A stretch of 7,826 nucleotides of DNA from Alphaproteobacteria bacterium (GTDB taxonomy: Bacteria > Pseudomonadota > Alphaproteobacteria > Rhizobiales > Aestuariivirgaceae): NCBI GenBank assembly GCA_020441605.1, contig JAGRLX010000091.1:1-7826 (forward strand), read 5' to 3'. Shown piece after piece: positions 1 through 5,422 of this stretch. The notes under the pieces were generated by a model. It ran no database searches. It was not told where the DNA came from and saw nothing but the letters and a program-made list of their open reading frames with translations. Position 1 is the first letter of the stretch; every line of letters starts with the position of its first letter. The position numbers and the translations under genes are program-made.

Positions 1-150
1 ATCAACTTCCTGATCATCGCCTTCATCCTGTTCCAACTGGTCAAGATCTCCAACCGCATGAAGAAGGCGGAACCGCCGCCGCCGCCTCCGGGCCCCACCA
101 AGTCGGAAGAACTGCTGGCGGAAATTCGCGATGCTCTGAAGAAGAAGTAA
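1..150 (+). CDS. mscL: Large-conductance mechanosensitive channel MscL, C-terminal part (5' end outside window)
   Basis: The frame opens at base 1 and gives 49 residues before TAA at 148-150. It begins INFLIIAFILFQLVK, which matches the end of the second transmembrane helix of MscL (E. coli has a very similar IDFLIVAFAIF segment). Next come a basic stretch (NRMKK), a linker with six consecutive prolines, and the amphipathic C-terminal helix TKSEELLAEIRDALKKK, the cytoplasmic bundle of the pentamer. MscL is an inner-membrane emergency valve that opens under high membrane tension during hypo-osmotic shock. Only the C-terminal third is present, so the start and first membrane helix cannot be judged. 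A strong intrinsic terminator follows 25 bases after the stop, so mscL is probably the last gene of its transcript. The polyproline linker is longer than in E. coli but typical of the family. Confidence 0.93.
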   Translation: MNFLIIAFILFQLVKISNRMKKAEPPPPPPGPTKSEELLAEIRDALKKK

Positions 151-174
151 GCGTCCGCCGCATGGCAGGCATGG

Positions 175-206
175 AGCCCGGGTGCTGGACACCCGGGCTT
201 CTTTTT
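175..206 (+). terminator. Intrinsic terminator of mscL
   Basis: A perfect 10-bp stem pairs AGCCCGGGTG (175-184) with CACCCGGGCT (190-199) around a 5-nt loop. A T-rich tail (TCTTTTT, 200-206) follows. It lies 25 nt after the mscL stop and only 18 nt before the preferred start of the next gene. The aminotransferase must therefore have a promoter overlapping this hairpin or depend on read-through. Confidence 0.92.
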
Positions 207-224
207 GGCTTAACACCGGCCCTC

Positions 225-1418
225 ATGGACACCACCCTGCTTCTGAACGCTCTCACTCCTCAGGCCCGCAACGAACCCGACAGCGGCATCATCAAGGCCG
301 CCATGTACGGGATGGCGAAGCCCGGCATCATTCCCCTATGGTCGGGCGAAGGCAATGTGCCGACGCCCCCTGAATTTGCCCAGCCAGCCATCGACAGCCT
401 GCTTGCGGGCGAGACCTTCTACACCTGGCAGCGCGGCATTCCGGAGCTGCGCGAGGCTCTGGCGCGCTATCATGAAAAACACTTCGGACGCCGCTTCAGC
501 CACGAGAATTTCTTCGTCACCTCCGGCGGCATGCAGGCAATCCAGACCATCATCCAGGCCATCGCCGGCGAAGGCGATGAGATCATCATTCCGACACCTG
601 CTTGGCCAAACTATGCTGGACCCTTGCGGATACAAGGCTCGGCCCCGGTCGAGGTGCCGATGGATTTCCGCAATGGCCGCTGGGTCCTCGACCTTGACCG
701 GCTGGCGGATGCCATCACGCCACGGACCAGGGCGATCGTGCTCAATTCGCCATCGAATCCGGTCGGCTGGACCGCGACACGGGAAGAGCTGATCGCCGTG
801 CGTGACACCTGCCGCAAGAACGGCATCTGGATCCTTGGGGACGAGGTCTATTCCCGCTTCTACTACGGAGCCGGAGGCGCAAGCCGCGCGCCCTCATTTC
901 TCGATGTCTGTGACGATGAGGACATGCTCCTGTTGGCCAATACCTTTTCCAAGAATTGGGCCATGACCGGCTGGAGAGTAGGCTGGCTGCAAGCACCGAA
1001 AGCCCTCGGTGCGGCGATCGAACGGATCATCCAGTACAACTCCAGCGGCACGCCCGCCTTCCTGCAGCGGGGGTGCGCGGCGGCCCTCGACGGGGGCGAG
1101 GCCTTCGTCGCTTCCCAGGTCGCCAAGGCCAGGTCCAATCGCGATATGGTCGCCCGGCTGTTCGACGACATGCCGCGGGTTCGCTACGAATTGCCCCAGG
1201 GCGCATTCTATCTCTTCTTCTCGGTCGATGGCATGCGGGATTCCACTCGCACCTGTCTTCGCATCATCGATGAGGCCCTGGTCGGATTCGCACCGGGGGC
1301 AACGTTCGGTCCGGGTGGAGAAGGACATTTGCGCATGTGTTTTCTGCGCGACCCATCCAGGATCACCGAGGCGTTGGGGCGGTTCCGAGACTGGCTGAAA
1401 ACCGCGCAGCCCGATTGA
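225..1418 (+). CDS. PLP-dependent aminotransferase, class I/II (AAT_I fold)
   Basis: A 397-residue cytosolic fold-type I aminotransferase of normal family length. Visible landmarks are the GETFYTWQRGIPELREAL segment typical of this subgroup, the cofactor-binding SNP asparagine (N178), GDEVYS with the pyridinium-binding aspartate D206 and Y209, the Schiff-base lysine K243 in NTFSKNWAMTGWRVGW, and the substrate-carboxylate arginine R370 in HLRMCFL. All catalytic residues are intact. The amino-acid donor cannot be told from sequence; aspartate, aromatic or another amino acid are all possible. The open frame extends to an ATG at 162, but that start lies before the mscL terminator and would translate the hairpin, so I prefer ATG 225 (MDTTLLLNALTP). 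No clear Shine-Dalgarno precedes 225, and the start region sits 18 nt from the terminator tail. The gene appears monocistronic, with a 469-bp gap after it. Confidence 0.9.
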   Translation: MDTTLLLNALTPQARNEPDSGIIKAAMYGMAKPGIIPLWSGEGNVPTPPEFAQPAIDSLLAGETFYTWQRGIPELREALARYHEKHFGRRFSHENFFVTSGGMQAIQTIIQAIAGEGDEIIIPTPAWPNYAGPLRIQGSAPVEVPMDFRNGRWVLDLDRLADAITPRTRAIVLNSPSNPVGWTATREELIAVRDTCRKNGIWILGDEVYSRFYYGAGGASRAPSFLDVCDDEDMLLLANTFSKNWAMTGWRVGWLQAPKALGAAIERIIQYNSSGTPAFLQRGCAAALDGGEAFVASQVAKARSNRDMVARLFDDMPRVRYELPQGAFYLFFSVDGMRDSTRTCLRIIDEALVGFAPGATFGPGGEGHLRMCFLRDPSRITEALGRFRDWLKTAQPD

Positions 1419-1431
1419 TGTGCTGCCTTTG

Positions 1432-1462
1432 ATTGCGGTGCGTTGCACAATAAAACCGCAAT
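1432..1462. promoter_or_regulatory. Inverted repeat upstream of the sigma-54 promoter, possible activator site
   Basis: ATTGCGGT (1432-1439) and ACCGCAAT (1455-1462) form a perfect 8-bp inverted repeat with a 15-nt spacer. The spacer contains GTGCGTTGCAC (1438-1448), a smaller dyad. The repeat lies 13 bp after the aminotransferase stop but has no U-run, so it is a poor terminator. Its centre is about 137 bp upstream of the predicted sigma-54 transcription start, the usual distance for enhancer-binding activators. It does not match the NtrC or NifA consensus as I know them, so the binding protein is unknown. Confidence 0.4.
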
Positions 1463-1498
1463 GCAGGTAGAGAGAAACACTCTGACCCGCGGATCACA

Positions 1499-1548
1499 CG
1501 AACAAATAATCATTATTTTTCAATTATATAGACAGTATTTCAGTGGTT
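1499..1548. other. AT-rich tract between the inverted repeat and the sigma-54 promoter
   Basis: A strongly AT-rich block (AATAATCATTATTTTTC and onward) contrasts with the GC-rich surroundings. Such tracts between an enhancer site and a sigma-54 promoter often act as a bend or IHF-binding region. AATCATTATTTTT at 1507-1519 resembles the IHF core but has two mismatches, so IHF binding is only a guess. No ORF or RNA gene is supported here. Confidence 0.35.
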
Positions 1549-1557
1549 TCTCAGCAC

Positions 1558-1573
1558 TGGCACGCGCGTTGCA
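1558..1573 (+). promoter_or_regulatory. Sigma-54 (RpoN) promoter, -24/-12 type
   Basis: TGGCACGCGCGTTGCA matches the sigma-54 consensus TGGCACG-N4-TTGCW at every fixed position. The spacing between the invariant GG (1559-1560) and GC (1571-1572) is exactly 10 bp. Transcription should begin near 1583-1585. The element lies in non-coding DNA and is followed by a short unit ending in a strong terminator. It would need a bacterial enhancer-binding protein, not encoded in this window. Confidence 0.85.
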
Positions 1574-1589
1574 AAGCTTGCTGCAACGC
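1566..1589. repeat. Palindrome overlapping the -12 element and transcription start
   Basis: GCGTTGCA (1566-1573) and TGCAACGC (1582-1589) form a perfect 8-bp inverted repeat with an 8-nt spacer. The left arm includes the sigma-54 -12 element and the right arm covers the predicted start site, so it could be an operator. The same 8-mer occurs in direct orientation at 1440-1447, inside the upstream inverted repeat. Confidence 0.6.
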
Positions 1590-1720
1590 ACACGTCTGTC
1601 TTGGGTCCTCCCATTCTCAAGTTAGAGTCCTCGTGGCGTCTTGGCTGCCGGATCCCAGAGGTCCGACAAGCCTTGTTGGGGGTGGGCGGTTTCTGGTTGC
1701 TACCGCTCACCCCTCTTTTT
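1584..1720 (+). ncRNA. Predicted sigma-54-dependent small RNA, about 137 nt
   Basis: The unit is defined by a perfect-consensus sigma-54 promoter 12 nt upstream and a strong intrinsic terminator at 1679-1720. No ORF with a start and ribosome site fits within it, so the product is most simply a small RNA. Three structured parts are visible. The first is a hairpin at 1600-1621 (CTTGGG pairing with CTCAAG, one G-U pair) whose 10-nt loop shows UCCUCCC, complementary to Shine-Dalgarno sequences. The second is a middle hairpin in which CTTG and CGGA pair with TCCG and CAAG (about 1639-1670). The third is the terminator stem. C-rich anti-Shine-Dalgarno loops are known from rhizobial sRNAs such as the alpha-r14/NfeR1 family, but I cannot assign this RNA to any family. 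The start is inferred from the promoter. Alternatively it could be an attenuated leader of the DUF1476 gene downstream. Confidence 0.65.
1679..1720 (+). terminator. Intrinsic terminator of the predicted sRNA
   Basis: A 12-bp stem pairs GGGGTGGGCGGT (1679-1690) with ACCGCTCACCCC (1702-1713), with a single G-U pair, around an 11-nt loop. The tail TCTTTTT (1714-1720) follows. It lies about 170 bp before the start of the next gene, so it is not that gene's terminator. Confidence 0.88.
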
Positions 1721-1745
1721 CATGACAGAGATTTAATCAGGGAAC

Positions 1746-1777
1746 GCGGTTGATCACCGCCCGGCAAGATCCATATC
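1746..1777 (+). promoter_or_regulatory. Weak candidate promoter with small dyad before the DUF1476 gene
   Basis: After the sRNA terminator the DUF1476 gene needs its own promoter. The best candidate is TTGATC (1750-1755) with CATATC (1772-1777) at 16-bp spacing, a poor match to the -10 box. The -35 part lies in a small dyad, GCGGT-TGATC-ACCGC (1746-1760). Nothing else is recognisable between 1721 and the ribosome site at about 1879-1883. Confidence 0.22.
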
Positions 1778-1887
1778 CTCAGCAAGCGGTTGGATGCGGC
1801 CATGACGGCAATGATGTCAAAGCAAATTCCTGGACGTTTCGCTCTGCCGCCGCCGACAATGTTGTCTTCCAGGAAAGAAGGAGAAAA

Positions 1888-2187
1888 ATGTACAATCCTG
1901 ACCTCGACGAAATCGAAATGCAGACCCAGGATCAGATCATCGCCAGGCGCAACCTGCGCCTTGGCATCTGGGCCGGCATGCGACTCGGTTTCCGCGGCGA
2001 AAGGCTGTCGCAGTATGCCCAGGATGTGATGGCTGCGGACTATCGCCTGCCCGGTCCGGACGACGTCATAGAGAAGATCACCGATGATTTCGAAGACCGG
2101 GGCGTCGACTATCCGATCGATCTGATCCGTCTCGAGATGCAGCGTCTGGAGCGCCAGGTCCGCGCCGAACTCAGCGCGACAGATTGA
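1888..2187 (+). CDS. DUF1476 family protein, divergent homologue of the F1FO-ATPase inhibitor zeta subunit
   Basis: A 99-residue protein starting at ATG 1888, with a good ribosome site (AAGGAG) 5 nt before it; the longer open frame from 1750 lacks such a site. Residues 19-38 (ARRNLRLGIWAGMRLGFRGE) match the zeta-family core ARRNKLLGLWAAEKLG. YAQDVMAADY followed by PGPDDVIEKITDDFEDRGV and a C-terminal helix match the rest of this four-helix fold. In alphaproteobacteria the zeta subunit binds F1 and blocks reverse rotation through its N-terminal segment. Here that segment (MYNPDLDEIEMQTQDQII) lacks the FDDRE...KFA...DEELRF pattern I associate with canonical zeta, so this is probably a paralogue with altered or lost inhibition. 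It follows the sigma-54 sRNA unit and converges on the marC-like gene, overlapping it by 17 bp. Confidence 0.8.
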   Translation: MYNPDLDEIEMQTQDQIIARRNLRLGIWAGMRLGFRGERLSQYAQDVMAADYRLPGPDDVIEKITDDFEDRGVDYPIDLIRLEMQRLERQVRAELSATD

Positions 2188-2803
2188 GGCTGGTGACGCC
2201 GTCGATGACGAATTGTACGGCGAGAGCGGCGAGGATGATCCCCAAGAGGCGGCTCATGACTGCCCTGCCGGTGATGCCCATGAGACTCGAAATTCGTTCG
2301 GCCATGAAGAAGCACAGGCAACAGGCGCCCATGACGAGGGCTGCGACACCGTAGAGGGAACCGAGATAGTCCCAGCGGCCCTCGGCCCGCCCGGCCAGCA
2401 GGATCATCGCCGTGATGGCTCCAGGTCCAGCCATGAGCGGAATGGCCAGGGGGAATGCTGCGATATTCTTGACCTGGTCAATGCTGATCGCCTGTTCGGC
2501 GGTGGCCTGAAGGCGTTGTCTCCGCCGATCGAACACCATTTCGGCGGCGGACGAAAGCAGCAGCAATCCACCGGCGATGCGAAAGGCCGAGAGCGAGATC
2601 CCCAGCAATTGAAGCAGCTTCGCTCCTGCCAGGCCGGCCGCCAGCAAGATGCAGAAGGCGATGACTGACGCACGCAGCGCGACCTCACGACGCTCTCGGG
2701 CACCCATGCCGTGGGTGACGCCGAGGAACAGGGCGCTCAGGAACAGCGGGTCGGCGACCACCAGCAGGGTCACAAGCGCCGATGTGACAAAGTCTGTGAG
2801 CAT
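2171..2803 (-). CDS. MarC/UPF0056 family integral membrane protein
   Basis: A 210-residue polytopic inner-membrane protein with about six hydrophobic segments (roughly residues 5-29, 46-66, 68-88, 116-136, 148-168 and 186-204). Family signatures are VVADPLFLSALFLGVT near the N-terminus (normally DP-G-P-F-L), LLGISLSAFRIAGGLLLL, and the highly typical AFPLAIPLMAGPGAITAMIL (116-135). Length is normal. The family's function is not settled: E. coli MarC was named for the multiple-antibiotic-resistance locus but does not appear to cause resistance, and a transport role is assumed from topology. The ATG at 2803 has only a weak ribosome site. The start follows the GrdB-like gene's stop by 87 bp with no good terminator between, so co-transcription is possible. 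The 3' end overlaps the convergent DUF1476 gene at 2171-2187. Confidence 0.9.
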   Translation of the reverse strand: MLTDFVTSALVTLLVVADPLFLSALFLGVTHGMGARERREVALRASVIAFCILLAAGLAGAKLLQLLGISLSAFRIAGGLLLLSSAAEMVFDRRRQRLQATAEQAISIDQVKNIAAFPLAIPLMAGPGAITAMILLAGRAEGRWDYLGSLYGVAALVMGACCLCFFMAERISSLMGITGRAVMSRLLGIILAALAVQFVIDGVTSLNLSR

Positions 2804-2890
2804 GACCAGCAGGCTAGACGAAGTCGGGCGGAATCGGAATGGGCATGTTCACAATCAGCAAGAACCGGTGTCCTGGTGCCGGAGCATGGT

Positions 2891-3787
2891 TCAATTCACG
2901 TCGCGCAGCTGCCGCGCAACTGCCTTGCCGCGATCGAATGCGGCGCGGCGCGCAGCAATCTCCTGCGGCGTGAGCTTGGCAATATTGCAGTAATCGTCCT
3001 TCCACGCGGACGTGTCCGACCAGGTGAGCGGCGTCTGCCGCGTGGTGCGTGGCGTGCTGGCCTCTTCCAGCACTTCGAGAGCGATGGCCATGACCAGGTC
3101 CTGTGAGGCGCGGTCGCCGGGGCGTCCCGCCGCATTGCCCAATGGAAAATCACTGAATACGAAGCGCGGCACGCCGACATGCTCGACGATGTCCCGCGCA
3201 CAGCCCATGATTACGGTGCTGATCCCGTTCTCCTCGAGGCAACGCGCTGCCAAGGATACGCTCTGGTGGCAGACCGGACAGTTGGCGACGAGGATGACGG
3301 CATCGACGCCATTGCTGCGGACCCGTTCGAGAAGGTCGGGGCAATCAACCGCGACGGTCGTATGCTGACTGCGATTGGTCGGCAAGCCGAAGAATTCTCT
3401 TGCAAGCGCACCGACCCGACCCTTGGCACGTGCCCGGCGCAGAGCCGGCAAGGGAAAATAGCTGTTCTGGTCTTCCGCTGTCGTATGGTGTCGGTCGATC
3501 GCCAAATGCGAGATGCGCAAATCGGGGTCAAAGCCGGTGGGCGCCGCATAGACCTTGTAGAATTTTGCGGCGGCATTGTAAGGCGCGCCAGGCCCCTGAT
3601 CACCCTTGTCGGGCTGATAAGGTGCGGCGGTCGTCACCAGCGCCACGCGCGAGTCCGCAAGTGGCTTCTTCAAGGGCTGGAATGGCACGTCCGCATAATG
3701 TGCCCAGACATAGGCGGGACCGTATCCGAGCCCTTCGTAATAGCGGCGGGTGCGCGCGATATAGTCGATCGGTCGGTCAGTTGACAC
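2891..3787 (-). CDS. GrdB-like protein (glycine/sarcosine/betaine reductase component B family), cysteine form
   Basis: A 298-residue protein if started at GTG 3787; GTG 3808 is an alternative, and no nearby in-frame ATG exists. It begins TDRPIDYIARTRRYYEGLGY. RVALVTTAAPYQPDKGD (47-63) resembles the N-terminal part of GrdB and PrdB family proteins. SQHTTVAVDCPDLLERVRS then VDAVILVANCPVCHQSVSL occupies the region where GrdB carries its selenocysteine motif. Here there is C170-x-x-C173-H and no in-frame UGA, so any redox centre would use cysteines. C196 in MGCARDIVEHVG and the FSDFPLGNAAGRPGD block are further conserved-looking segments. GrdB proteins cleave the C-N bond of glycine, sarcosine or betaine in anaerobes, but the other Grd subunits are absent here, so activity is unproven. 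The start overlaps the stop of the MttB-like gene by 11 bp, indicating translational coupling. The same frame stays open upstream to 4219, but that part is a shadow of the methyltransferase gene. Confidence 0.75.
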   Translation of the reverse strand: MSTDRPIDYIARTRRYYEGLGYGPAYVWAHYADVPFQPLKKPLADSRVALVTTAAPYQPDKGDQGPGAPYNAAAKFYKVYAAPTGFDPDLRISHLAIDRHHTTAEDQNSYFPLPALRRARAKGRVGALAREFFGLPTNRSQHTTVAVDCPDLLERVRSNGVDAVILVANCPVCHQSVSLAARCLEENGISTVIMGCARDIVEHVGVPRFVFSDFPLGNAAGRPGDRASQDLVMAIALEVLEEASTPRTTRQTPLTWSDTSAWKDDYCNIAKLTPQEIAARRAAFDRGKAVARQLRDVN

Positions 3788-5333
3788 TGTCCGGAAGTTC
3801 CCTTTCACGCATTGCAATGAAATCTCGCAGACCCTCGGCAATACCCTCGTCGAGCTTTGGCTCCTGATATGACGACAGCATGGCGGCGGCCTTCTCGCGG
3901 CCGCGGGTGTCATGGTCCTTGCCGCCCTCGGCACTCCATTGCTCAAAGGAATTGAAATCCATGATCGAGGGAATGAAGAAGGCCTTCTCGAACTGTTCCA
4001 GCGTGTGCTGGGTTCCGAGGAAGTGCCCGGCCGGGCCGACTTCACGGATGGCCGCCATGGCGTCCTTGAAATCGTCGAACGGAAGTCCTCCGGCGTATTT
4101 GTACCATCCCACCAGTTGTTCGGCGTCGGTGACGAATTTCGAGTATCCGCAGCACAGGCCCGCCTCGAGCCAGCCGGCCACATGCCAGACGTAATTTGCG
4201 CCCGCCAGGATGGCCGCATGCATCAGCATGTTGGCTTCGTACCCGGCCTGCGCGTCATTGAGCTTCGAGCCGACGTGAAAGCCGGACGTGCGCCACGGCA
4301 GGCGATATTTCCGCGCCAGCGCACCCATCACGAACATCATCTGCGCGGCTTCGGGCGTGCCGCCCATCGGCGCGCCGGACTTCATGTCCACCGTCACCAT
4401 GAACTGGCCATATATCTGAGGCGAACCGGGACGGATCAACTGGGTAAAGGCGACACCTGCAAGTGCCTCGGCATTGACCTGGGCCACCGCACCGAGTGCC
4501 GAGGCCGAGGTCGAGGCGCCGCACAGGGCGAAGGGCGCCAGGATCAGCGGCTGATTGTGGCGGGCGTAGACCTTCATCGCATCCAGCATCGTGGCGTCCC
4601 AGACCAGCGGCGAATTGCAGTTGGTGATGGAGACGAGAACGGGGTTGTCCTTCACGAAATCTTCGCCGAACACGATACCGGCCATCTTCATGACGTCTTC
4701 AGCCCGTTCCTTGGCGGTCACGATTCCCATGAACGGCTTGTCGGAATGCTTGAGGGCCGAATGCACAATATGCAGATGCCGCTTCGGCACCGGGATTTCC
4801 ATCGGTTCACAGATGATCGAACTGGACGAGTGCAGCGCTGGCGACATATAGGCCAGCTTGTGGAGATTGTTGAGATCGGCAAGGGAACCGTAGCGGCGCA
4901 CGTTGTCGAGGTCGCGCACATAGGGTGCACCGTACATCGGGACGAAGACGGTGTTCCTGCCGCCCACCCTGACGGTCCGTTCAGGGTTTCGGGCGTTCAG
5001 CGTGAACTCGGGCGGCACCTTGGACACGAGATCGAGGAGAAGTCCCCGATCGATCCGCACCCGTGTTTCCTTCACGTCGGCCCCTGCGGCCTTCCACATG
5101 GCGATGGCCTCGTCGTCGCGGAACTCGCAGCCGACGTCTTCGAGGATCTTCAGCGATTCCTCATGGATCAGTTCAACAGCCTCGTCGGGGAGCATCTTGT
5201 AGACGGGGATATTGCGCACGAGGGTGGGAAACGATGCCATGGGTGCCGCTCGCAATACCCGGCGCCCCTCGCGGCCGCCGCCTCTGCGTCCCTGTGCTGA
5301 AACCTGCTTGGCCAATTCATTGGTGTTGATCAT
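3777..5333 (-). CDS. MttB superfamily (trimethylamine methyltransferase family) protein, non-pyrrolysine
   Basis: A 518-residue soluble protein with full MttB-family length and a TIM-barrel type sequence. Recognisable blocks include RRGGGREGRRVLRAAP (16-31), IHEESLKILEDVGCEFRDDEA (57-77, interrupted only by substitutions), LAYMSPALHSS, KHSDKPFMGIVTAKERAEDV, SPLVWDATMLDAMKVYARHN, GSKLNDAQAGYEA (355-367), HVAGWLEAGLCCGYSKFVTDAEQL, and near the end FNSFEQWSAEGGKD. Archaeal MttB uses pyrrolysine encoded by UAG. This frame has no amber codon, placing it with non-Pyl homologues such as the glycine betaine:corrinoid methyltransferase MtgB. It probably moves a methyl group from a quaternary or tertiary amine to a corrinoid or other acceptor, but the substrate is unknown and no corrinoid protein is encoded in the window. 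The ATG at 5333 follows a usable ribosome site (GGGTGAG). It overlaps the GrdB-like gene and follows the LysR gene by 89 bp. Confidence 0.9.
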   Translation of the reverse strand: MINTNELAKQVSAQGRRGGGREGRRVLRAAPMASFPTLVRNIPVYKMLPDEAVELIHEESLKILEDVGCEFRDDEAIAMWKAAGADVKETRVRIDRGLLLDLVSKVPPEFTLNARNPERTVRVGGRNTVFVPMYGAPYVRDLDNVRRYGSLADLNNLHKLAYMSPALHSSSSIICEPMEIPVPKRHLHIVHSALKHSDKPFMGIVTAKERAEDVMKMAGIVFGEDFVKDNPVLVSITNCNSPLVWDATMLDAMKVYARHNQPLILAPFALCGASTSASALGAVAQVNAEALAGVAFTQLIRPGSPQIYGQFMVTVDMKSGAPMGGTPEAAQMMFVMGALARKYRLPWRTSGFHVGSKLNDAQAGYEANMLMHAAILAGANYVWHVAGWLEAGLCCGYSKFVTDAEQLVGWYKYAGGLPFDDFKDAMAAIREVGPAGHFLGTQHTLEQFEKAFFIPSIMDFNSFEQWSAEGGKDHDTRGREKAAAMLSSYQEPKLDEGIAEGLRDFIAMRERELPDSVN

Positions 5334-5359
5334 CTGCTCACCCGCACTGCAATTCAGAG

Positions 5360-5388
5360 ATTAAGCCTCGTGGCCGGATCGCGTTCAA
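5360..5388 (-). promoter_or_regulatory. Candidate sigma-70-type promoter for the MttB-like gene
   Basis: On the - strand TTGAAC (5388-5383) and CTTAAT (5365-5360) are separated by 17 bp, each matching four of six consensus positions. Predicted start near 5353, about 20 nt before the ATG. A direct repeat of GTGGCCG (5370-5376 and 5398-5404, + strand) brackets it. It would allow expression separate from the LysR gene. The match is moderate only. Confidence 0.33.
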
Positions 5389-5422
5389 CAAGAAGAAGTG
5401 GCCGACCTTACGTGAGCAAAAC

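Noticed and set aside
162..224. Aminotransferase start at ATG 162
   Set aside because: It would translate through the mscL terminator hairpin, and the added residues do not resemble an aminotransferase N-terminus.
1543..1725. Short open frames (60 codons) across the sigma-54 unit
   Set aside because: No ribosome site, starts lie upstream of the predicted transcription start, and the frames run through the terminator stem.
2804..2890. Possible terminator and a 10-codon ORF (MPIPIPPDFV) between the GrdB-like and marC-like genes
   Set aside because: The best hairpin has only a 4-bp CCGG stem without a clear U-run, and the tiny ORF has no convincing ribosome site.
3788..4219. N-terminal extension of the GrdB-like protein to an ATG at 4219
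   Set aside because: The extra residues are an out-of-frame reading of the methyltransferase gene and do not look like GrdB. A GTG near 3787 gives the family-like N-terminus.
3912..5300. A 462-codon open frame on the + strand opposite the MttB-like gene
   Set aside because: It is antisense to a well-recognised gene, has a low-complexity His/Arg/Gly-rich composition typical of GC-rich shadow frames, and matches no family I know.
3777..5333. Pyrrolysine in the MttB-like protein
   Set aside because: There is no in-frame UAG. The gene stops at UGA at full family length, so it belongs to the non-pyrrolysine branch.
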